In this document: positions 17,321 to 24,527 of the stretch, piece after piece
How positions within the stretch are numbered: position 1 is the first letter of the stretch
How the letters are laid out: the number at the start of each line of letters is the position of its first letter
DNA from: Streptomyces sp. DSM 110735
Lineage (GTDB): Bacteria; Actinomycetota; Actinomycetes; Streptomycetales; Streptomycetaceae
DNA: 64,000 nt
Assembly (NCBI RefSeq): GCF_016482685.1
Contig: NZ_JACYHF010000015.1
Coordinates: 1 to 64,000, forward strand
Reading direction: 5' to 3'
Position numbers and translations under genes: made by a program
The notes under the pieces: model-generated
Databases searched by the model: none
What the model was told of the DNA's origin: nothing
The model's input: the letters and a program-made list of their open reading frames with translations, nothing else

Positions 17321-18369
17321 GCACCGCAGTCAACGGCACCGGCGTGAGCAACCTGCGCGCCGCGAGCCTGCCGAAGTGGACCCCGTGGGCGATCGCCGCC
17401 GCGTCGGTGGCGATCGCCGTCGCGATCGGGCTCGGCACCGGGCTCCACTCCAGGGTCCAGTGGGGTCTGATCGCCGCGCTGCTCTTCATCCTCGGCACCT
17501 ACACCGTCGCCGCCCGGGTGGAGGGGCGCCGACAGGCCAAGGACCGGATCGCCACCTCGCTGGTCTGGGTCGCCTTCCTGCTCGCCGTGGTCCCGCTGGT
17601 CTCCCTGGTGTGGGTGACCGTCTCGCGCGGCGTGAAGGTCCTCAGCCCGTACTTCCTGAGCCACTCGATGGGCGTCGTCGCCGACTCCGAGCCGGGCGGC
17701 GGCATCTACCACGCCATCCTCGGCAGCCTGGAGCAGGTCGGTCTCGCCACCCTGATCGGCGCCCCGATCGGCGTGCTGACCGCGATCTACCTGGTGGAGT
17801 ACGGCCGCGGTCGCCTCGCCCAGGCGGTGACCTTCTTCGTCGACGTGATGACGGGCATCCCGTCCATCGTCGCGGGACTGTTCATCCTCAGCCTGATGCT
17901 CATCTTCCAGTTGCAGCCCTTCGGCTTCGCCGGGTCGCTGGCGCTCGCCATCCTGATGATGCCGGTGGTCGTGCGCTCGACCGAGGAGATGCTCAAACTC
18001 GTACCGAACGAGCTGCGCGAGGCGTCCCTGGCGCTGGGCGTGCCCAAGTGGCGCACCATCCTCAAGGTGGTCCTGCCGACCTCGCTCGGCGGCATCGCGA
18101 CCGGCGTCATGCTGGCCGTCGCCCGGATCGCGGGCGAGACCGCGCCGGTGCTGCTGCTGGTGTTCGGCAACTCCTTCATCAACGCGAACCCCTTCGAGGG
18201 CGCCCAGGCGTCGCTGCCGCTGTACATCTACCAGCAGTACGCCGCCGGTGCCGACGCGGCCTACGACCGCGCGTGGGCTGCCTCGCTGACCCTGATCGCG
18301 TTCGTGATGATCCTCAACCTGGTGGCCCGCGGCGTAGCCCGCTGGAAGGCCCCCCAGACCGGTCGCTGA
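17317..18369 (+). CDS. pstA: phosphate ABC transporter permease PstA
   Basis: 350 residues. The N-terminal region has two extra hydrophobic segments, then the permease core with about six helices and an EAA loop (REASLALGVPKWRTI). It is translationally coupled to pstC and followed after 34 bases by pstB. Confidence 0.95.
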   Translation: MSTAVNGTGVSNLRAASLPKWTPWAIAAASVAIAVAIGLGTGLHSRVQWGLIAALLFILGTYTVAARVEGRRQAKDRIATSLVWVAFLLAVVPLVSLVWVTVSRGVKVLSPYFLSHSMGVVADSEPGGGIYHAILGSLEQVGLATLIGAPIGVLTAIYLVEYGRGRLAQAVTFFVDVMTGIPSIVAGLFILSLMLIFQLQPFGFAGSLALAILMMPVVVRSTEEMLKLVPNELREASLALGVPKWRTILKVVLPTSLGGIATGVMLAVARIAGETAPVLLLVFGNSFINANPFEGAQASLPLYIYQQYAAGADAAYDRAWAASLTLIAFVMILNLVARGVARWKAPQTGR

Positions 18370-18403
18370 CGCGACCATTTCAGTGACTGGAAGTGAAGCG
18401 GTA

Positions 18404-19180
18404 ATGGCCAAGCGAATCGACGTCAGCGGACTCACCGCCTACTACGGCTCCCACAAGGCGATCGAGGACATCTCGATGACCGTCGAGCCGCGCTCGGTGA
18501 CGGCGTTCATCGGCCCCTCCGGCTGCGGCAAGTCGACGTTCCTGCGCACCCTCAACCGGATGCACGAGGTCACCCCCGGCGGCCGCGTCGACGGCAAGGT
18601 GCTCCTGGACGACGAGGACCTCTACGGCACCGGCGTGGACCCGGTCTCGGTGCGGCGCGAGGTGGGGATGGTGTTCCAGCGCCCCAACCCGTTCCCCACC
18701 ATGTCGATCTTCGAGAACGTGGCGGCGGGGCTGCGCCTGAACGGCGGCTTCCGCAAGAGCGAACTGAACGACATCGTGGAGCGCTCGCTGCGCGGCGCGA
18801 ACCTGTGGAACGAGGTCAAGGACCGCCTGAACCGGCCCGGTGCCGGTCTCTCCGGCGGTCAGCAGCAGCGGCTGTGCATCGCCCGCGCCATCGCGGTCGA
18901 GCCCCGGGTGCTGCTCATGGACGAGCCCTGCTCCGCCCTGGACCCCATCTCCACGCTCGCGATCGAGGACCTGATCGGTGAGCTGAAGGAACGGTTCACG
19001 ATCGTCATCGTGACGCACAACATGCAGCAGGCGGCGCGCGTCTCGGACCGTACGGCGTTCTTCAACCTGGCAGGCGTCGGCCAGCCCGGGCGCCTGATCG
19101 AGATCGACGACACCGAGCGGATCTTCTCCAACCCCTCGGTCCAGGCGACCGAGGACTACATCTCGGGCCGCTTCGGCTGA
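18404..19180 (+). CDS. pstB: phosphate ABC transporter ATPase PstB
   Basis: 258 residues. Walker A GPSGCGKS, signature LSGGQQQR and Walker B VLLMDEP are complete, with the H-loop in VTHNMQQA. It hydrolyses ATP to drive phosphate uptake through PstCA. ATG 18404 starts the conserved N-terminus; an in-frame GTG-type extension to 18383 lacks conservation with the family. Confidence 0.96.
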   Translation: MAKRIDVSGLTAYYGSHKAIEDISMTVEPRSVTAFIGPSGCGKSTFLRTLNRMHEVTPGGRVDGKVLLDDEDLYGTGVDPVSVRREVGMVFQRPNPFPTMSIFENVAAGLRLNGGFRKSELNDIVERSLRGANLWNEVKDRLNRPGAGLSGGQQQRLCIARAIAVEPRVLLMDEPCSALDPISTLAIEDLIGELKERFTIVIVTHNMQQAARVSDRTAFFNLAGVGQPGRLIEIDDTERIFSNPSVQATEDYISGRFG

Positions 19181-19241
19181 GCCGAGCAGTCGAGGACTCC
19201 CCGCGGTGCTGCATGGCGGTGCCACCGCGGGGATGCGAGAA

Positions 19242-19273
19242 GGGCCCGCTCCCGGAATCCCGGGGGCGGGCCC
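19242..19273. terminator. shared terminator of pstB and pit
   Basis: A 14-base stem (19242-19255 with 19260-19273, one wobble) with a 4-base loop lies between the convergent ends of pstB and pit. It can work in both directions. Confidence 0.8.
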
Positions 19274-19292
19274 ATCGCCGTGTCGGCGGGAG

Positions 19293-20291
19293 CTACAGCA
19301 CGGTCAGGTTGACCAGCTCGAAGGCGCCTGCCGCGACCAGGGCGGCGGCGGGCATGGTGATGAACCAGCCGAGCACGATGTTCTTGGCGACGCCCCAGCG
19401 GACCGCGTTGACCCGCTTGGTGGCGCCCACGCCCATGATCGCGGAGGTGATCACATGGGTCGTGGAGATCGGCGCCTTGAAGAGGTACGCCGTGGTGAAC
19501 ATGATCGACGCGCCGGTCGCCTCGGCCGCGAAGCCCTGCGGCGGGTCCAGCTCGATGATCTTGCGGCCCAGGGTGCGCATGATGCGCCAGCCGCCCGCGT
19601 AGGTGCCGAGCGAGAGCATCAGGGCGCAGACGATCTTGACCCAGACCGGGATCGGGTCGCCGAAGGTCTCGTTGCCGGAGATCACCAGCGCGAGGACCAC
19701 GACACCCATGGTCTTCTGCGCGTCCTGGAGACCGTGGCCCAGCGCCATGCCCGCCGCCGAGACGGTCTGGGCTATGCGGAAGCCGCGCTTGGCCTTGTGC
19801 GGGTTGGCGTTGCGGAAGAGCCACAGGATGGCTGTCATCACCAGATAGCCGACCACCAGACCGACGATCGGGGAGAGGAACATCGGGATGACGATCTTCT
19901 CGACGACGCCGCTCCAGAGCACGTCGATGCCGCCCGCGAGCGCCGCGCCCACCATGCCGCCGAACAGCGCGTGGGAGGACGAGGAGGGCAGACCGAAGTA
20001 CCAGGTCACCAGGTTCCAGACGATGGCGCCGACCAGCGCGGCGAAGAGGATGCCCATCCCCTTGCCGCCGTGCGGTGTCTCGATCAGGCCCTCGGAGACG
20101 GTCTTGGCGACCCCGGAGCCGAGGAAGGCACCGGCGAGGTTCATCACGGCCGCCATCGCGAGCGCCGCCCGGGGGGTCAGCGCGCGGGTCGAGACCGAGG
20201 TCGCGATCGCGTTGGCGGAGTCGTGGAAGCCGTTCGTGTACGTGAAGAAGAGCGCGACCGCGACGGTCACGATCAGGGCGAAGGTGTCCAT
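19293..20291 (-). CDS. pit: low-affinity phosphate transporter, Pit family
   Basis: 332 residues with about ten membrane helices. The Pit signatures are present twice in inverted halves: TNGFHDSANAIAT near the N-terminus and the GHGLQDAQKT segment in the middle. It is probably a metal-phosphate/proton symporter. ATG 20291 is 7 bases after the DUF47 stop, so the two are co-transcribed. This seems to be the pitH1 counterpart of S. coelicolor. Confidence 0.93.
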   Translation of the reverse strand: MDTFALIVTVAVALFFTYTNGFHDSANAIATSVSTRALTPRAALAMAAVMNLAGAFLGSGVAKTVSEGLIETPHGGKGMGILFAALVGAIVWNLVTWYFGLPSSSSHALFGGMVGAALAGGIDVLWSGVVEKIVIPMFLSPIVGLVVGYLVMTAILWLFRNANPHKAKRGFRIAQTVSAAGMALGHGLQDAQKTMGVVVLALVISGNETFGDPIPVWVKIVCALMLSLGTYAGGWRIMRTLGRKIIELDPPQGFAAEATGASIMFTTAYLFKAPISTTHVITSAIMGVGATKRVNAVRWGVAKNIVLGWFITMPAAALVAAGAFELVNLTVL

Positions 20292-20298
20292 CGACGCC

Positions 20299-20919
20299 TC
20301 AGGACTCCTTGACGGCGATGGTCTCCACCGTGTTCGCCACGTGCTCGAACGCGTCCGCCGCCTCTTCGAGGACGTCCACGACCTGCTTGAGCTTGAGCAC
20401 CTCGATGGCGTCGTACTTGCCGTTGAAGAGCTGGGCGAGCAGCTTGCGGTGGATCTGGTCCGCCTGGTTCTCCAGCCGGTTGACCTCGATCCAGTACTCG
20501 GTGAGGTTGTCCATCGTGCGCAGGTGGGGCATCGCCTCGGCCGTGAGTTCGGCCGCCCGCGCCAGGACCTCGATCTGCTGCTCGACGCCCTTCGGCAGCT
20601 CCTCGATGTTGTAGAGGACGACCAGGTCGACGGCCTCCTCCATGAAGTCCATGATGTCGTCGAGCGACGAGGCGAGGTTGTAGATGTCCTCGCGGTCGAA
20701 CGGCGTGATGAACGAGGAGTTGAGCTGGTGGAAGATCGCGTGCGTGGCGTCGTCACCGGCGTGTTCCGCGGCCCGCATACGCTCTGCGATCTCGGCCCGG
20801 GCGGAGGAGTCCGCCCCGAGCAGTTCCATCAGGAGCTTGGAGCCCGTGACGATGTTGTCCGCTGACGCGGCGAACATGTCGTAGAAGCTCGTCTCCCTGG
20901 GGGTCAGACGAAAGCGCAC
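20299..20919 (-). CDS. DUF47 PhoU-like accessory protein of Pit
   Basis: 206 residues, nearly all helical and acidic, with the DUF47/PhoU-like pattern (EHAGDDATHAI, SSLDDIMDFMEEA). Members bind metals and modulate the Pit transporter encoded next to them. The first gene of a two-gene operon with pit; divergent from csoR across 243 bases. Confidence 0.9.
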   Translation of the reverse strand: MRFRLTPRETSFYDMFAASADNIVTGSKLLMELLGADSSARAEIAERMRAAEHAGDDATHAIFHQLNSSFITPFDREDIYNLASSLDDIMDFMEEAVDLVVLYNIEELPKGVEQQIEVLARAAELTAEAMPHLRTMDNLTEYWIEVNRLENQADQIHRKLLAQLFNGKYDAIEVLKLKQVVDVLEEAADAFEHVANTVETIAVKES

Positions 20920-21076
20920 GTTGAGGTCCTCGGGGTGCTTCGGTTGGGTCAGGCTGATGCTAGGCGCATCATCCGGCCACGGCTATCGGGCCATTCCCCA
21001 GTGTCGCCCATCAGGAAGCATGCTCGGCACGGGGGCGTTGCGCCAAGGCTCCGATACCCCGTGAAGTTGGTTACCA

Positions 21077-21095
21077 TATACCCACCAGGGGTATA
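21077..21095. promoter_or_regulatory. CsoR operator
   Basis: TATACCC and GGGTATA face each other across ACCAG, a perfect 7-base palindrome of the GC-tract type bound by CsoR. It is 68 bases upstream of csoR, so autoregulation is expected. Confidence 0.8.
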
Positions 21096-21162
21096 CGTTC
21101 CGGCTGTTTTCGGCCAGAGCGGGGTCCGTTCCCCGTCAGCCCGTCCCCGATGGAGGCCAGCG

Positions 21163-21468
21163 ATGACGACGACCGAGGCCGGCGCCACGCACGGCTACCA
21201 CCACCAGAAGGACGAGCACCTCAAGCGGCTGCGCCGGATCGAGGGCCAGATCCGGGGTCTGCAGCGCATGGTCGACGAGGACACGTACTGCATCGACATC
21301 CTCACCCAGGTCTCCGCCTCCACCAAGGCGCTGCAGTCCTTCGCGCTGCAGCTCCTGGAGGAACACCTGCGGCACTGTGTCGCGGACGCGGCGGTCAAGG
21401 GCGGCGAGGAGATCGACGCCAAGGTGGAGGAGGCGACGAAGGCCATCGGGCGTCTGCTGCGCACCTGA
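21163..21468 (+). CDS. csoR: copper-sensing repressor CsoR
   Basis: 101 residues, all-helical. The three Cu(I) ligands of the family are visible: Cys in DTYCIDIL, then His and Cys in LEEHLRHCV. Copper binding releases the repressor from DNA. GGAGG is seven bases before ATG 21163. No copper exporter or chaperone gene is adjacent, so it probably acts on remote targets as well as its own operator. Confidence 0.93.
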   Translation: MTTTEAGATHGYHHQKDEHLKRLRRIEGQIRGLQRMVDEDTYCIDILTQVSASTKALQSFALQLLEEHLRHCVADAAVKGGEEIDAKVEEATKAIGRLLRT

Positions 21469-21471
21469 GCC

Positions 21472-21639
21472 CTATGCCAGGGCGGCGCCGCGCTCCTCGG
21501 TGACCCGCAGCACCTCGTCGATGCTGGCCAGGCTCAGCCGGTCCTCCGCCGCCGAGGCGGCGATGATCAGCTCGCCGCACAGCTCTATCTCGGCGAGGGC
21601 CACGTGGTCCTGCACCGCCGTACCGCCGACCGGAGCCAC
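21472..21639 (-). CDS. small acidic protein of unknown function (55 aa)
   Basis: The frame reads from GTG 21639 to TAG at 21472 and gives an Ala/Glu-rich helical protein with one Cys (IELCGEL) and an IDEVLRVTEERG end. AGAGG lies eight bases upstream. It ends 3 bases after the convergent csoR stop. I recognise no domain. Codon third positions are strongly GC, as in neighbouring genes. Confidence 0.6.
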   Translation of the reverse strand: MAPVGGTAVQDHVALAEIELCGELIIAASAAEDRLSLASIDEVLRVTEERGAALA

Positions 21640-21751
21640 GCGCGTCACCTCTTCCTGCCGTCACCGATGCCGGACCCGGCTATCTAGAGTAGGCAGCGGT
21701 TCACATGGCGCGCATGGCACGGACGGGCTAGTTCGACCCCGGCGGGGCGGA

Positions 21752-22633
21752 CTATCCCGCAGGCGGTCCCGCCGCGCCCTCGTCGTCCGCGATCTTGCCC
21801 GCGTAGATGTCCTCGGGGCGCGGGAGCAGCACCTCGGCGCGGGTGCCGAAGTCGTAGAGCAGGGTGGTCGAGGCGACCGCGACGGCTGCCGCCTGCCTGC
21901 TGTTGACGAAGCTGAAGCGCTGGCGGAGCTTGCGGACGCGGCCCTGGTCGTCCAGGTAGACGTCGAACGGGACGACGGCCGTGGCGAACCCTTTCGCCGC
22001 CGCGGCGAGCGAGGCGCGGTTGTCCGCCGAGGCGGCGCGCGCCGCCGCGCCCAGGTCGGCGGTGCCCCGGTAGTGCCGCACCGCGGTGCCACCGACCTGG
22101 GTACGGCCCACGAACGCCGCCGTCCGCGTCCCGCGCAGCACCTCCGCCGCGGCGTACGGATCGGTCGCGCCGCCGGTGACCAGGTTGCCGTCGGACACGC
22201 TCGCCGTCTCGACCCGGACCCACTTGTCGGCGGGCACGCCCGCGCCCCGGTTCTTCATGTACAGGGCGCCGGGGGCGAGCAGCTCGGTGATGGGCCGGTG
22301 CTCCGGGGCGCCCGTGGGGTCCTCCGGGAGTACGACGGTCAGGCTGCCGAGGCGGCGCCGGAAGTCGTACACCCCGCTGCCCCGGATGGTGACCCGGGTG
22401 CCGCCGGTGGCCATCTCCATGGAGGTCGACGCCCGGGAGGTGCCCGCACCGCGCAGGGTGTCGGCGGCCTGCCGCAGGACGGCCACCGGATCGCCGCTCG
22501 CGCCGCTCACCCCCTCGGCGGCGGCCCCGCTGGAGGAACACCCGGTGGTGCCCGCTCCGAGTCCGACGGTGAGTCCCATCACGCCCGCCGCTACGACCGT
22601 CCTGCCCGCGCGCGTGTGCTGCCGCCGATCCAT
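21752..22633 (-). CDS. lipoprotein, LppX/LolA-like fold likely
   Basis: 293 residues with a lipoprotein signal ending in TTGC (about residue 32). The mature part alternates beta-rich segments (VTIRGSGVYDF, DVYLDDQGRVRKL) as in LppX/LprG-type lipid-binding lipoproteins of actinobacteria. The role in carrying lipids at the outer face of the membrane is inferred only. Confidence 0.72.
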   Translation of the reverse strand: MDRRQHTRAGRTVVAAGVMGLTVGLGAGTTGCSSSGAAAEGVSGASGDPVAVLRQAADTLRGAGTSRASTSMEMATGGTRVTIRGSGVYDFRRRLGSLTVVLPEDPTGAPEHRPITELLAPGALYMKNRGAGVPADKWVRVETASVSDGNLVTGGATDPYAAAEVLRGTRTAAFVGRTQVGGTAVRHYRGTADLGAAARAASADNRASLAAAAKGFATAVVPFDVYLDDQGRVRKLRQRFSFVNSRQAAAVAVASTTLLYDFGTRAEVLLPRPEDIYAGKIADDEGAAGPPAG

Positions 22634-22812
22634 GGCCTGCCTTACCCCCAGCCGGTTGCGTCCGTTGGGCCCCCTGTCGTTCCCGTTAACGACGGGTAGG
22701 GGGCGCCGTCACGCGTGGCGTCAAGCACGCGAGAAGTCAGCGGGTCATACGCCCGTACAAACGCTTCAGATGCCCGAACGAACGTCTTGTTCGGGGCGGG
22801 TACGGTGGCACC

Positions 22813-22986
22813 GTGGCGTGGCAGGACGGCCCGGTGGGGGCGCGGCAGGAGCGGGAACACCGCACGACGACGAGCGAGCAGGGCCGGTTCTGTGTGGCCA
22901 GATGCAGTTGCGGCTGGCGGGGTCCGGCGCGCCGGGCGCGCAGTCAGGCGCGCGCGGACGCGGAGGCGCACGGCAGCGCGCCGTGA
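22813..22986 (+). CDS. small Cys-rich protein (57 aa), probably leaderless
   Basis: The GTG at 22813 is preceded by TACGGT six bases upstream, the spacing of a leaderless start. The 57 residues carry a compact RFCVARCSCGWRGPARR motif with three Cys and then a basic/acidic helix. Similar short proteins are, as I recall, widespread in Streptomyces without known function. Metal binding is possible. An inverted repeat CCGAAC/GTTCGG sits just before the -10. Confidence 0.6.
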   Translation: MAWQDGPVGARQEREHRTTTSEQGRFCVARCSCGWRGPARRARSQARADAEAHGSAP

Positions 22987-23049
22987 CGCCGGGCGCGCGC
23001 GCCGCTCAGCGCCCTTTCAACACCGGCTCCGTGCCCGCCTAGTGCCCGC

Positions 23050-23472
23050 TCAGCGCCGCTCGAAGGCGTGGGCCAGCGTGTCCAGCAGGTCGCGGTCGCG
23101 GGGCTGGGTCAGCCGCTCGCGGGCGGCGGCGGGGGCGAGCCAGACGATCTCGTCCACCTCGGAGCCCGGGATGAAGTGCCCGTGCAGCGCCTCTGCCGCC
23201 CAGTAGCGGACCTCCTTGGGGCGTCCGGCGACCGGATAGCGCAGGGTCGCCAGCTCGGCGCCCGGCTCGGCGGCGTACCCGGTCTCCTCGGCGACCTCGC
23301 GCAGCGCGCCCGCGAGCGCGTCCTCGCCCCGCTTGAGCTTGCCCTTGGGGTGGGACCAGTCGTCGTACTTGGGGCGGTGGACCAGGCAGACCTCCAGGGC
23401 GCCGGAGGGTGAGCGGCGCCAGAGCACGCAGCCCGCGGCGAGGACCGGCGGAAGGTCCGTGTCGTCGCTCAT
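23050..23472 (-). CDS. Nudix hydrolase
   Basis: 140 residues. The Nudix box is complete (G-x5-E-x7-REVAEETG, about 43-65). It hydrolyses nucleoside diphosphate-linked compounds; linkage with ppk suggests a diadenosine or inositol polyphosphate type, not proven. GAGGAG five bases before ATG 23472. It is the last gene of ppk-CHAD-nudix, 17 bases after the CHAD stop. Confidence 0.9.
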   Translation of the reverse strand: MSDDTDLPPVLAAGCVLWRRSPSGALEVCLVHRPKYDDWSHPKGKLKRGEDALAGALREVAEETGYAAEPGAELATLRYPVAGRPKEVRYWAAEALHGHFIPGSEVDEIVWLAPAAARERLTQPRDRDLLDTLAHAFERR

Positions 23473-23489
23473 GGCGTCTCCTCGCTCCA

Positions 23490-24527
23490 TCACCGTGCCG
23501 GGACCGTCCGCCGCTGCCACGCCTGCTGGAAGGCGAAGCGCGCCGCCTCCACCTCGTGCCGCTGGTCGGCGTGGAGGACGCCGAGCGCGTAGGCGGTCGC
23601 GGGCGCGATCCGGGCCGTACGCGCCGCCTGCGCCGCCGCGACCGCCGCCTCCGCCGCGTCCCGGTGCCGGTTCAGGGCGTGCCCGGCGGCGCGCAGCCGG
23701 GGGTCCTCGGCCGGGGTGGCGGCGCCGTGGGGCACCTCGCGGGCGTAGCGGTGCAGGCGAAGGAGCAGGCGGACCTGGTGCCAGGGACCGTCCTGGGAGT
23801 GCGGGGCGGGGTCGGGGGAGAGACCGTCGGCCAGCGCCTGCGCGTTGTACGGGTGCCCGGCGGTGACCAGGGGCAGCGCGGCGACCGCGCTGGTGAGCCG
23901 GTCCTCGGCGGCCGTCGCGTACGGGCCGAGGTCCGCCCCGGCGGCGCCGGGGGCGAGGGGGACGTCGCTGGCGAGTACGGCGATGCGGTCGGCCAGCGCG
24001 TGGAAGCGGGCGGAGCCGAGCGCCTCCAGGGCGGTGGAGTGGGCGCGGGCGCGGGCCAGGGTGAGCCTGCGGTCGAGCAGGGCCGCGGCGCGGGCGGCGC
24101 CGACGGTGAGGGGGGCGGCGGGGGGTGCCGTCACCGGCACTTTCGCGGCGACCGCGGCGGGTGCCGGGGTGGTCCCCGAGAGCCGGTGCAGGGCGAGCAG
24201 CAGCCGGTCCAGGCGGGCGGCGCAGGCGTGCTCCAGACCGAGGGTGCCCGAGACCCAGGCCAGTTCGGCCCGGGTCTCGTCCGCCCAGTCGGGCTCCAGG
24301 AGCCCGCGGAAGGTGTACAGGCCCGCGCTGACGCGGCGGGCCGAGCGGCGCAGCGCGCGTGCCGCCTCGGCCGACCCGTCCGCGCCCGAGGCGCCGTTCC
24401 CGGTCTCCCGGTGCAGGCGCAGGGCGCGGAGGAACTCCGTGGACCGGGCGCGCAGATGGGCCGCGAGAGCCTCTCCGGTCGCCTCCCCGGGCTCGGAGTC
24501 CGCCGGGTCAGGGTGTCGCGGTGCCAC
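23490..24527 (-). CDS. CHAD domain protein (polyphosphate-binding)
   Basis: 345 residues, helical, rich in His, Arg and Lys spaced along helices (ALRRSARRVSAGLYTFRGLL-type stretch near 60). This is the CHAD domain, which binds polyphosphate. It lacks the CYTH triphosphatase domain sometimes fused to it. The GTG start lies inside the 3' end of ppk (20-base overlap), consistent with translational coupling and a role on the PPK product. Confidence 0.85.
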   Translation of the reverse strand: MAPRHPDPADSEPGEATGEALAAHLRARSTEFLRALRLHRETGNGASGADGSAEAARALRRSARRVSAGLYTFRGLLEPDWADETRAELAWVSGTLGLEHACAARLDRLLLALHRLSGTTPAPAAVAAKVPVTAPPAAPLTVGAARAAALLDRRLTLARARAHSTALEALGSARFHALADRIAVLASDVPLAPGAAGADLGPYATAAEDRLTSAVAALPLVTAGHPYNAQALADGLSPDPAPHSQDGPWHQVRLLLRLHRYAREVPHGAATPAEDPRLRAAGHALNRHRDAAEAAVAAAQAARTARIAPATAYALGVLHADQRHEVEAARFAFQQAWQRRTVPAR

